Shown: piece by piece, positions 21,172 through 30,879 of the stretch
Position numbering within the stretch: the first letter of the stretch is position 1
Layout: every line of letters begins with the position of its first letter
Made by a program: the position numbers and the translations under genes
Assembly (NCBI RefSeq): GCF_003573695.1
Contig: NC_039362.1
Span: forward strand, 200,871,215 to 200,935,214
DNA: 64,000 bases
Direction of reading: 5' to 3'
From: Papaver somniferum
Taxonomy: Eukaryota > Streptophyta > Magnoliopsida > Ranunculales > Papaveraceae
Notes under the pieces: model-generated
Database searches by the model: none
What the model was told of the DNA's origin: nothing
Seen by the model: the letters and a program-made list of their open reading frames with translations, nothing else

Positions 21172-21444
21172 TTGCCGGTTAATCAGGCGCCTTAGTTGTC
21201 CTGGGACCTTTTGTCAGTCAATCAGGCGTCTTTGCTGCCATGAGACCTTTTGTCAGTCAATCAGGCGCATTTGGCTGCCCTGAGACCTTTTGTGAACTTT
21301 TTCAGTCAATCAGGCACCTTTGGCTTCCCTGAAACCTTTTGTGAATTTGTCAGTCGATCAGGCGCCTTTGGATTCCCTGAGACCTTTTGTCAGTCAATCA
21401 GGCGTCTTTGGCTGCCCTGAGACCTTTTGTGAATTTTGTCAGTC
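21172..21444. repeat. Tandem array of about six 43-57 bp units (element E)
   Basis: Repeated 'cagtcaatcaggcg' then 'ccctgagaccttttgt', with an optional 'gaattttgt' insertion that sets the unit length. It lies between gag and the PMD gene. Confidence 0.8.
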
Positions 21445-21579
21445 GTTTGTTGAATCTAGAGAAAGTTCTACTCTTACCAAAAAGGATAGTATTTTACAGT
21501 TTGCGGAGTTATGTTTTGCGTTCTTCTTGTATTTATTTTTTTCAGGTTAATGGTGAGGGAACGGGTCATGCTCAATCAT

Positions 21580-22922
21580 TTATTTTGCTCTTTCAAGTTC
21601 CCCAGCTGCTCGCTTGCGTTCAAATACGCTTTGAATGACAAAAAATTCCCATGTCGGTTGCCCCTTTCTTCGGTGGTAATAGCAGTATCTGGCTGAATTT
21701 TTATCCATTGTGTTGACATCTACTGTGGTTGGGGGTAGCTGAATTTTTCCCTCGGCGACCCAATGACTCGGCAACCTGAGCGCTCGTTCCCTATCACAGG
21801 GGAGAGTGGGTGGTGTCTTATGATCACGTCTGTGTCCTCCGTTCTCCCTTGGTTTTTGTCATTGGCGTAAGATCGATTCCTGGGCTTCACGTTGCGCGGC
21901 ATTCCCGACACCATGCCTACTGTGGTGCGCCAAGCAGAATCTGTAGGTATCTCTTCCACGCAGTCGGCGATTCTTTCAGCTGCTTCTTCGAGTTCAACGA
22001 AAGTCTGGAACCTGAAATTAATTAGACCCCTCTTGAAGGCTGGAACCATCCCACGTACGCAGATTTCGACAAGCGCTTCTTCACTGATATCTTCGTGGCA
22101 GTCAAGCGTTAGGCGCAGGAAACGCAAGATATATTTTCCTACTTCTTCACCCATTCGTGGTCCGCTTCTGCTCAGGTCTATTTCCATTATATTCCTTTTG
22201 GTCGAGTAAAACTTTCCAAGAAAGAGCGTGTACAAGGTCTTCCAAGAATCCACACTCTCTTCTTTCAGGTTGTCATACTAAGTGAACGTCGTGTCGGTGA
22301 GTGATTTAAGAAATTCTTTTAAACACAGCTTTTCGTATGTCGCTCTGTCGTTCATTGCTGATAGGAATCGGCTTAGATATTCACGCGCGTTTCCTTGACC
22401 CTCGTATGTCTTGAACTTTGGGGAGATATAGTCTTCAGGGTACGCATATTCCCGAATGTGTGCTGGGTATGGGCTATGTACGCGGCAAAGGATGTCTTGT
22501 TTTATCACGTAATAGTTCTTCTCTAGATATTCGGCGATCTCTTTTTGTGATGTCATTGTTGTTTTGTCACTTTTATGTTCTCCTCTTGTTGCCTCCTCGG
22601 GGGTACTTTGGCCTGTTATTACCGCCTGTGTTATCCAGTCTTCAAGCTCTTGTCTTCTTCGTGAGCGCTCATTCAAATCTTCTTGCATTTTTTGTAGGGT
22701 CGATGACGCGGGTCCCACTAACCGAGTCGTCTGCTCATTCTCTTCTTGTGTTGCTATTTCTTCTCTTTGGGGTTTGTGGCTTGCCGATTGCTTGATTACG
22801 CCTAAAATCGGTGTTTCTTCCTCGCTATGGTCATATTTTATTGTCACCACATCCTGATCAAGGGGTCAGTCAGCCGTTTGATTTCTTACTTCGCTTGAAT
22901 TAGTGTCCCTGGGGTGTTTCAT
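21580..22922 (-). pseudogene. Gag of element E
   Basis: The likely start is the ATG at 22920-22922 (MKHPRDTNSS), just inside the primer site. An early TGA, a TAG near 22275 and a frameshift near 21770 divide it. The middle part has KEIAEYLEKNYYVIKQD and FKTYEGQGNAREYLSRFLSA. The part 22253-21720 has the Gypsy capsid-like block SWKTLYTLFLGKFYSTKRN, then GEEVGKYILRFLRLTLDC and ICVRGMVPAFKRGL. The last frame, 21774-21580, ends with CYYHRRKGQPTWEF, which looks like a zinc knuckle that has lost its ligands. Gag would form the particle, but this copy cannot make an intact one. Confidence 0.78.
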
Positions 22923-22939
22923 GGTCGGCTAGGCACGAT

Positions 22940-22958
22940 CCTCCGGGTGTGGTCGCCA
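22940..22958 (-). promoter_or_regulatory. Primer-binding site of element E
   Basis: Two bases inside the LTR the minus strand reads TGGCGACCACACCCGGAGG. It starts with the TGG expected for a tRNA 3' end. I do not assign the tRNA. Confidence 0.65.
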
Positions 22959-22960
22959 AA

Positions 22961-23331
22961 TGTTGAGGGGTGAATTTGATTCTGGTCCTACCCGTCCTAG
23001 CTTACACCAAATGACCTCACACTTCCAAATGTGGTAAGAGAGACAGTTGTCTTTCCATTGTACCTTGTCCTTTCTTTTATAGCCTTTCCTAAAAGCTATT
23101 CCTTTTACTTGATCATGACACATGTCCTAACTCCTCTTAATTACCCTTAATGCCATTCTCTAGCATAACCTTCCTCTTTTTTGTTAATTCCTCCCTTGTC
23201 CTTCCATCTTCATGGGTATTTCCTACTTGGACTTGGGCTTAGTACACAAGTCCCCATACCATGACCCAAGCTCACCTATGTTCTTAGAGGCACCCCAAAT
23301 TTGTTAAGGGGTTATTTTTCATGTATCAATA
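22961..23331 (-). repeat. 5' LTR of element E (371 bp)
   Basis: Same sequence as the left LTR. The outer end has TATTGATACATG in place of TGTTGATACATG, a mutated terminal dinucleotide. Confidence 0.88.
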
Positions 23332-23682
23332 GACGGTACCAAAGACCAATGCCCAAGTGTCAATCAAGTTTTATCCAACAATCAAGGTTGGATTTATCAA
23401 CTGATTGAGATACGCACAACCTGTGATATTTCAATTATATAAAGAAATATAATTCGGAAAAGAAATAACACAAACACCATAAATTTTGTTAACGAGGAAA
23501 CCGCAAATGCAGGAAAAAACCCGGGAAGTAGTCCAGATTTGAACACCACACTGTATTAAGCCGCTACAGACTCTAGCCTACTACCAGTTAACTTCGGACT
23601 GGAATATAATTGATCCGTAACCAAGTCTAACACTGATTAAGGTACAGTCGCGTTCCTTACGCCTCTAGAACCACGTCGGATT

Positions 23683-24312
23683 AGAGGTGTACAGAATGCC
23701 CGGAAGCCTGCATCCTGCCATGTACCGCCCGGGCCCGAAGGAGCCCATGGGCGCCCGACATCCCCGTTATGGGTTTCCCGGCCTGCCCGATAACTATAAG
23801 TGGGCGGACCCGAGTTTTTGTTCAAATATTGGAGTCCGGCCTGTTAGCCTACCTGGTAGCATGTTTAGTTACCCGGCTTGCATTACTGCCGACAGCTTGG
23901 AATAAAATTTTCTACCAGTGTGATGGATTTCTCAAGAACTTAAATTTCATACTTGGACAATTTATTGGGGTTAGAGAAACTTTTGAATTACATTTTTCAG
24001 TAATGAATATGAATTGCATGAACTATCATTTGAACAAGTTATAGATATATCATCATTCATCAAGCCAGAAAACAAACCTATATACTTTTTAAAATTTTGA
24101 ATTATCTCGTGGGCCCGAGGTATGCCCGGCCCGGCCTGGCCTGCTGTATTGTTTCACGGGTATGTACGGGCCATGGCATTAAATTTTTGCTATTGCCCGG
24201 CCCGGCCTGGCCTGTTAAACTTAATGGGTAGTAAGGAGTACAAGCCCGTCTGGCCCGGCTTGTGCTATAATCGGGCTTAGGCTGGCCTGCCCGGCCCGAT
24301 GTACACCCCTAT
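23683..24312. mobile_element. Element F: hAT-like MITE, GC-rich (630 bp)
   Basis: The ends are inverted: agaggtgtaca at the left, and the right end reads agtgtacacccct-like when aligned as tgtacacccctat. Flanks are an 8-bp duplication with one mismatch, gtcggatt (23675-23682) and gccggatt (24313-24320). The uninterrupted sequence is seen at 44640. The interior is full of 'ggcccggcctggcc' type motifs and stands out from the AT-rich surroundings. No transposase frame. An 8-bp duplication points to hAT. Confidence 0.65.
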
Positions 24313-24343
24313 GCCGGATTCTGTGCACTTGATTCCCTTAGAT

Positions 24344-25403
24344 GATCTCACCCACAACTAAGAGTTGCTACGACCCAAATTCGAAGACTTATAAACAAAT
24401 CTGTCTCCCACAGATATGTCTATTTTTGTTCCGTCTTTTGATACAAATATCAAGGTGAACAGGAACCAACTAGTAATCCGACCATATACTCTCGAAGAGG
24501 AGCCTATAAATATTAGTCACCTCACAATAACCTAACTGATTAATGGAAAAAGTTATTGATGAATCAAAAGAGTCTGAGATGAAGAACTGTTGTGAATACT
24601 TTTTATAACTTACCTATCGGAGATAAATCTCGAGTAAATCTTAGAGAAGATAAAACTCAATATGATAGAACAAGTAAGATCAGAATACGCAACTACAAAT
24701 AAAATAGTTGGATTTGGCTTCACGAGTCCCAAATGGAGTCTTCAAGTCATTAACCTAATAATGGTTTTGGAAAACCTAAGTTAAAGGAGAATCGACTCTA
24801 GTTTGCAACTAGGACACAGGAAAGTGCCGAGATTAGGTTTTCCAGTTGCTAGAGTTCTCCCTTATATGATCTCACCCACAACTAAGAGTTGCTACGACCC
24901 AAATTCGAAGACTTATAAACAAATCTGTCTCCCACAGATATGTCTATTCTTTATTCTTTTTTTGTTCCGTCTTTTGATACAAAGATCAAGGTGAACAGGA
25001 ACCAACTAGTAATCCGGCCATATACTCTCGAAGAGGAGCCTATAAATATTAGTCACCTCACAATAACCTAACTGATTTATGGAAGAAGTTATTGATGAAT
25101 CAAAAGAGTCTGAGACGAAGAACTGTTGTGAATACTTTTTATAACTTACTTATCGGAGATAAATCTCGAGCAAATCTTAGAGAAGATAAAACTCAATATG
25201 ATAGAACAAGTAAGATCAGAAGATACAACTACAGAGAAAATAGTTGGATCTGGCTTCACGAATCCCAAATGGAATCTTCAAGTCGTTAACCTAATAATGG
25301 TTTCGGAAAACCTAAGTTAAAGGAGAATCGACTCTAGTTTGCAACTAGGACACAGGAAAGTGCCGAGATTAGGTTTTCCAGTTGCTAAAGTTCTCCCTTA
25401 TAT
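24344..25403. repeat. 524-bp tandem duplication inside the element D 3' LTR
   Basis: The block beginning gatctcacccacaactaaga at 24344 recurs at 24868 with few differences, including an extra 'ttctttattc' in the second copy. The 5' LTR of D has a single copy near 44670. Confidence 0.85.
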
Positions 25404-25964
25404 AGTATTTCAAATCAGGGTTGCTTTCAATCAAAGCTAAGATAGCTTAGTAACAAAGCATTCAATATTCACTGTTAGATGAACTGCTAATTTAAGGCTC
25501 AAGATAAGTTTACTTAGAAATAAAGCAATTAATCTCCACCGTTAGATGGTCTTAGCTTGTTACACACAAAATAAATATACTTGGTCTCAGATTGTTACAC
25601 ACAAATGAAATATACTTATATTTAGATATGGGTTACCGTACCTAAACGTGTATATTGAGTTGGCTCAATAACAGTTAACCGAAGTTAGCCATATGAACAC
25701 TTTTGTCTTAGTCGTATTAATCTAACACTTATATATCAAGAATGAAGATCAATCAATCATGATTGATAATCAAATGAATCTAATTGTGTTTCAAATAGAG
25801 TTGTTAAATTGTTCACTATTTCATAGAAATATATATGAACAAGTTGTATCAAAATCGGTTTGATTCGTAATCGTATAAAGTACTTATACAAGAATCAATT
25901 CATGAACATTAACCCACGGTTTGCAAAGTTAATTTGCATTCCTTAAATCATAAACATTTCATTT

Positions 25965-26450
25965 TGTAGGATCCCAATATCGCACAAGTATTTGTAAGTG
26001 TGCGAAATTCATAAAAGGTTGTGCGATAATGTCGCACGGAGAATAGGAAATAAAAGTAAATAGGAAATAAAAGGAAATAAGAAATAAAAGGAAATATGAA
26101 ATAAAAGGAAATATGAGCTATCATCCACTAGGTAGCATCCAATATAAAGAGAAAGGTAGGAGGGAGAAAAGTAACTTGTATTATTATCTTCTTATTCTTC
26201 CCCAAAAACCAGAGAGAGAGAGCTCCAAATACTCATTAATGGAGTCTCAATGTAATTCATATGTAATTCAATGATCATAGTGAAACCTAACCCCGTGGAT
26301 GTAGATCAAATTGATCGAACCACTTAAATCTTGTGTCTTATTTTCTATTTTCATTATCTTTATCTTCATTCTCATATCAAATAAGTTTAGATCTAGAAAT
26401 CATAGTCATGATAATACAAGGGGTGTGTTGTAGGATTTCCTGCAACTACA
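25965..26450 (+). repeat. 5' LTR of element G (486 bp)
   Basis: TGTAGGATCC...CAACTACA, with TATA-like aatataaaga at 26141. Near its 3' end is an inverted repeat, gttgtagga / tcctgcaac, whose single mismatch would be a G-U pair in RNA. Confidence 0.9.
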
Positions 26451-26453
26451 TAA

Positions 26454-26470
26454 TGGCGCTAGAAACAGGG
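26454..26470 (+). promoter_or_regulatory. Primer-binding site of element G
   Basis: tggcgctagaaacaggg starts three bases after the LTR and nearly matches the site of element A. Confidence 0.7.
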
Positions 26471-26802
26471 AACGAGTAAAGGATTTATCCTTCCTGTAAC
26501 TTGTTGATTCAAGAAATTTTCATGAAGATTAGCTATTGTTCATATTTTTCTAGATCTACAAAATTTAGGTTCAAAAATGGAAATTTTATGGAAGAAATCA
26601 CACTTTCAGGGAGTAAACATCATCAACAATTCAAAGACATGAAAAGAGTGAGAGAAAAAAATAGTTGTTGTGGTGAAATTTAAGGAGAAAATGGAAGTTT
26701 CAGTGGAAGATTTTCATGTTCAGGAGAAGAAGGCAAATGTGAAAGAAGTTAAGGAAGGACGAAGAAAAGATAAGAGGCAGATGCTGCAATTTCTATCACA
26801 AA

Positions 26803-27645
26803 CGGAAATTCGCACAGATGGTTTGAGCTGGAGCGAGTAAGCGATAGGTCACGGGTTCGAATTTCGCAGAGACACATATTTTTCATTTTCTTCTCATTTG
26901 CATGGGAGAATAAAAGAATAAGAGAAAAACATTGTGCGTTTATTTCGCAAAGAGATTCTTGAACAGTTGGTCAAGAGAACAATATGTACGTTCGTGGTCG
27001 CAAGTTCGAACTTCCCTGCGAGCATAGTTTTCTTCTTTTTACAGATAGCGAAAAAATGAATAATTTCGCAATATTGTTTCATTAGTTCGCAAACAAGAGG
27101 TAGCACAGTTGGTCAAGCTTCGCTAGAGTGAGTTGTAAGACTCGAGTTCGAATCCCTCATCAAGCTTAATTTTTCGCACATTTTTGAAATCCTAAAGGCG
27201 AAGAAATGGAATAAAGTACAACATTGTGTGTTTCTTTCGCAAGCAACAAGTAGCGCAGATGGTCAGAGAAGGAGTATGCAAACTAGAGGACATGGGTTCG
27301 ATTCTCCCTGCGACCAAATAATTTTTGCTTCGCAAATATTCATTTCGCAGAGTTGATATTTGATTACTTCGCACAGTCTTTGATTATTTCGCAAGAGAGG
27401 GTTAGCACAGTTGGTCAGGAGGCATGAATGCAAGCAGCAGGTCGCGGGATCAATTCTTGCTTCTCGCATGTTTATTTTTATTATGCGAAATTTATACAGA
27501 ATTGCCTCTTACACAGTTGGAATTTGATTACTTCGCAAGAACTTTGATTATTTCGCAAAAGAGGCTTAGCACAGTTGGTATGGTGCGAGAAAATCCAAGA
27601 AGCAGATCAAGGGTTCAAGTCTCACTTCTCACACTTCTTTTTGCT
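26803..27645 (+). ncRNA. Array of six tRNA-like, Pol III-type modules (element G)
   Basis: Six modules follow one another at intervals of 142-164 bp. Taking the T of the A-box-like motif as tRNA position 8, it falls at 26810, 26959, 27101, 27251, 27403 and 27567. The G at tRNA position 52 before the B-box-like motif is 44 bases further on in the first five and 45 in the sixth. A-box forms include TAGCACAGTTGG and TAGCGCAGATGG. B-box forms include GGTTCGAAT, AGTTCGAATCC, GGTTCGATTC and GGTTCAAGTC. A run of four or more T begins 24-27 bases after position 53 in every module (26879, 27028, 27170, 27322, 27475, 27638). That is where a Pol III terminator would sit. Acceptor and anticodon stems pair poorly, so these are unlikely to be working tRNAs. 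Transcription is inferred, not shown. Confidence 0.6.
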
Positions 27646-28199
27646 GCGCGAAATTCATACATTTCAAGGCATTTATTCACTTCTTTGACAACAACACGAC
27701 TCACATGAAAGATAAGTACCACTTCCTTGAACATTTTACTTTATACTAAGAACGAATAAAAATTTTTGATTTGATTTACAAAAAGCGATTCAATCGCACG
27801 ATTACAAAGATTTCAAGATCAAATTATAAAGATTACTAAGATTTCAAGATTACAAAGACTTCAAAATTACAAAGATTGCGAGATTTCAAAATTACAGAAA
27901 ACTGAGAAAATTCAATTTATATTTTCTCTAGAATATTTCTTTTGCAGAGAATAAAAAGATTTTTGATTTGATTTACAAAACGCGATAGAATCGCAGAATT
28001 ACAAAGATTTCACAACTACAAAGATTTCAGAGTTACCATGTATTAGAATTTCTCTTGAATATTTATTTTAAATGATAATGATATATAATGAGAAAGAAAA
28101 AAAAGAAAAAAATGATGAAGAATGAAGAATGAATGAAAGAATAAAAGAAAAAGAAACGCGAAATTTCAAGAGACAATCTAGACAAAAACAAAAATTAGA

Positions 28200-28755
28200 G
28201 ATGGGGAACCTTTATGGCGTACACCCTAGTTCGCGAATAAAATTTCGCAAGAGGAAATGTAAGACCTAAAGTACGTCATATAAGGGGGTACCTGTTGCAT
28301 GGCTCAGGGAAAGGTTACACCGCCCCGGAACCTGAGTCATGGAGATTTGGGGTCAATAAAGCCCATCCGGGAGAGGCACCTTGGATTCTCCTAAGCATAT
28401 GACTTAGGTTGGGAGACTAAGGTAATAAGGACTCTCCCTGGGAGTGCAGAATCTGATCAAGGCGTCGAGGTACACGGTTGAGTCAAGAGTGTCAGGGGCG
28501 TTTGAAGCGTCCTTGCCATTCTTGACAAGTCTTTGCTTATACTGCACTCGGCCCGAAGAAAACCCCATTTAGGGTGCAGTCTCGTAACCATAAGCCTTAT
28601 AGGTAAAAGGGATAAGAGGTTGCGAAAACAACTGGTTGTTGTTAAGACCGGATGGGAGGAGCTAACCTTGTATGGTATAAGTACGCCTCCTTGAAGGGGC
28701 AACCAGGAGGAGATAATGGCGGCACCCTCCATTAGGGAGATGATAAGTGTCTTAA
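28200..28755 (+). other. GC-richer, hairpin-rich non-coding block (element G)
   Basis: Composition differs from the AT-rich surroundings. Visible inverted repeats include ggctcagg with cctgagtc (about 28302 and 28341) and actgcac with gtgcagt (about 28541 and 28574). No supported reading frame: the 101-codon minus-strand frame is not protein-like. It may be a conserved RNA leader or packaging region, which is an inference from its place in a non-coding element. Confidence 0.4.
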
Positions 28756-29072
28756 GACGCAAATGTCATGAGGATTTTTACTCGCAAGGGTATTAAGGCT
28801 TGTCATATTTGTGCAACAATCCTGAAGAGGCAATAATACTATAGAAAAAGATAAGACGAGATCAATGGGTCATTACATGAAAGTGTGAAGACGTCCTGCG
28901 ATTTCGTCGCAAGACGGCAATGTCATGGGGCTTTATTTTCGCAAGAATATTTAGGCCTGTCATATTTTCGCAACAATCCTGAAGAGGCAATAATACAAAA
29001 GAAAAAGTTAAGGAAAGATCAATGGGTTTTTGTATGAAAGTTCAAAGACGTCCTGCGATTTTGTCGCAATGA
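28756..29072. repeat. Two tandem copies of a 157-bp unit (element G)
   Basis: The unit starts gacgcaaatgtcatg at 28756 and gacggcaatgtcatg at 28913. Both copies contain 'caacaatcctgaagaggcaa' and end with 'cgtcctgcgattt' followed by gtcgcaa. Confidence 0.8.
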
Positions 29073-29630
29073 CAAGAGGTGGAAAAATAAGACCTTTAAC
29101 TAGGAAGGAAAAATAAGACCACATAAGAAAATGAGTAAGCAAGTAAGCTTGTGAGAATGATTATATGTAAGCAAACAAGCTTGCGAATATGTACATGGAA
29201 ATGAAACTGAGGCAGTGAAAATGCCGCAAACTTGATATTATGATCATACTGTTATGAGATACTAATAGTGCAGGAAAAAGGAAAGATGAAACACAAGTAA
29301 GAACTTGTGAAAAACAATAACTACACGAAGAGGAATGCATACACTAAAGAAAAAGCCAGAGAAATGGAGAATGGAGGCAATTTAAAGCTATATCAATTTT
29401 CGCGTGCAATATGAGCTAAGTAACGCAAACATTAGCTATACATTGCAATAGATAAGCATTATCATCATACAAACATCATACTCGCATCATAAAAGCATTG
29501 CATAAGCATTTCATAGCATAAACATCGCATACACATTTCATAACATAATCATCACATAAGAATTATATTCGCACAAGTACTTTACAAAACTGTACGGAAT
29601 AATATTGCAGAACTTCGCAATAATATCGCA

Positions 29631-29950
29631 GAACTTCGCAGAATTATTCAGAATTTCGCAGAATTATTCAGAATTTCGCATAATTTTTCAGAATTTCGCA
29701 GAATTATTCATAATTTCGCAGAATTTTTCAGAATTTCGCAGAATTTTTTAGAATTTCGCAGGATTATTCAGAATTTCGCAGAATTTTTCAGAATTTCGGA
29801 GAATTTTTTCAGAATTTCGCAGGATTATTCAGAATTTCGCAGAATTTTTCAGAATTTCGCAGGATTATTTTGAATTTCGCAGAATGTGTCAGAGTTTCGC
29901 AGGATTATTCAGAATTTCGCAGAATGTGTCAGAATTTTGCAGAATGTGAT
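29631..29950. repeat. Array of 16 copies of a 20-bp unit (element G)
   Basis: Consensus gaatttcgcagaattattca with limited variation (ttttt, gtgtc or ggatt variants). One unit has a single-base insertion near 29806. Periodicity is exactly 20 bp over the rest. Confidence 0.9.
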
Positions 29951-30408
29951 TATTTCGAACGATATGATCATTTCGCTCAATCATTTCGCACAATTATAAG
30001 CAACTTGAAGAGATTATACTATCGCATGAGCACAAAACATGAGACAGAGGAAAGATGAGAATGAAGAAACAATTCGTACTTCATCAAGGATACTTCATAC
30101 ATTTCTAGAATTGAATATTTCTTATACTTCATCAAGGATACTTCATGCTTCTGATACTTCTTTAAGGATACTTCATACTTCGCATACTCAAAAGATGATA
30201 CTTCTTATTTACTTTGCAACATTCCGGAACTTCACAAAAGAACAGAGGAAAGTACGTACTTTTCAAATCCAGTATTCTTTCGCTCGTTCCTTCATCAACA
30301 AAGATCAAAGACTACTCCAACAACATGTATCTCGCTCCAACAACTACAACAACGGATTTTTTCCTGAAGATCGCTCTTCAAGCAATATTCAAGAAAAAAG
30401 AGGCAAGA

Positions 30409-30879
30409 TGTAGGATCCAAATATCGCACAAGTATTTGTAAGTGTGCGAAATTCATAAAAGGTTGTGCGATAATGTCGCATGGAGAATAGGAAATAAAAG
30501 GAAATAGGAAATAAAAGGAAATAGGAAATAAAAAGAAATATGAAATAAAAGGAAATATGCATCCTATATAAAGAGAAAGATAGGAGGGAGAAAAGTAACT
30601 TGTATTATCATCCTCTTATTCTTCCCCAAAAACCAGAGAGAGAGAGAGAGCTCCAGATACTCATTAATGGAGTCTCAATGTAATTCATATGTAATTCAAT
30701 GATCATAGTGAAACCTAACCCCCGTGGATGTAGATCAAATTGATCGAACCACGTAAATATTGTGTCTTATTTTCTATTTTCATTATCTTTATCTTTATTT
30801 TCATATCAAATAAGTTTAGATCTAGAAATCATAGTCATGATAATACAAGGGGTGTGTTGTAGGATTTCCTGCAATTACA
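30409..30879 (+). repeat. 3' LTR of element G (471 bp)
   Basis: Matches the left LTR. It lacks about 20 bp upstream of the TATA box (tatataaag at 30565-30573) and has slightly different numbers of 'ggaaataaaa' units. Confidence 0.9.

Larger units (their letters stand above)
16463..23331 (-). mobile_element. Element E: pol-less Ty3/Gypsy with gag and an antisense plant mobile domain gene
   Basis: Two LTRs (16463-16834 and 22961-23331) are flanked by the 5-bp duplication gacgg (16458-16462 and 23332-23336). The primer site is next to the right LTR on the minus strand and gag also reads leftward, so the element is minus-oriented. Between gag and the left LTR lie two tandem-repeat blocks and a multi-exon plant mobile domain gene on the opposite strand. 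No protease, reverse transcriptase or integrase is visible. The LTRs differ at roughly 25 places, so it is older than element I. Confidence 0.88.
25965..30879 (+). mobile_element. Element G: non-coding Gypsy-family LTR element (LARD-like) carrying a tRNA-like array
   Basis: LTRs at 25965-26450 and 30409-30879 are flanked by the duplication cattt (25960-25964 and 30880-30884). The primer site follows the left LTR and a purine tract (aagaaaaaagaggcaaga) precedes the right one. LTR ends and primer site match element A, so G probably uses that family's proteins. The 3958-bp interior has no frame longer than about 124 codons and no gag or pol similarity. It holds a tRNA-like array, a GC-richer structured block, a 157-bp duplication and a 20-bp tandem array. 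The motif ttcgca recurs throughout. LTRs differ at several places including a small deletion, so it is not very recent. Confidence 0.9.

Noticed and set aside
21320..21696. Plus-strand 60-83 codon frames
   Set aside because: They fall in the tandem array and antisense to gag of element E, with no independent support.
26803..27645. Cluster of genuine tRNA genes
   Set aside because: Box spacing fits, but acceptor, anticodon and T stems pair poorly and a conserved U33/anticodon loop is not evident. They are called tRNA-like only.
28457..28762. Minus-strand 101-codon frame in element G
   Set aside because: No domain, low-complexity Leu/Ser/Thr composition, and it overlaps a hairpin-rich block that explains the sequence better as RNA structure.
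29631..29950. CRISPR-like regular repeat
   Set aside because: There are no unique spacers: the 20-bp unit is contiguous. The context is a plant retroelement.
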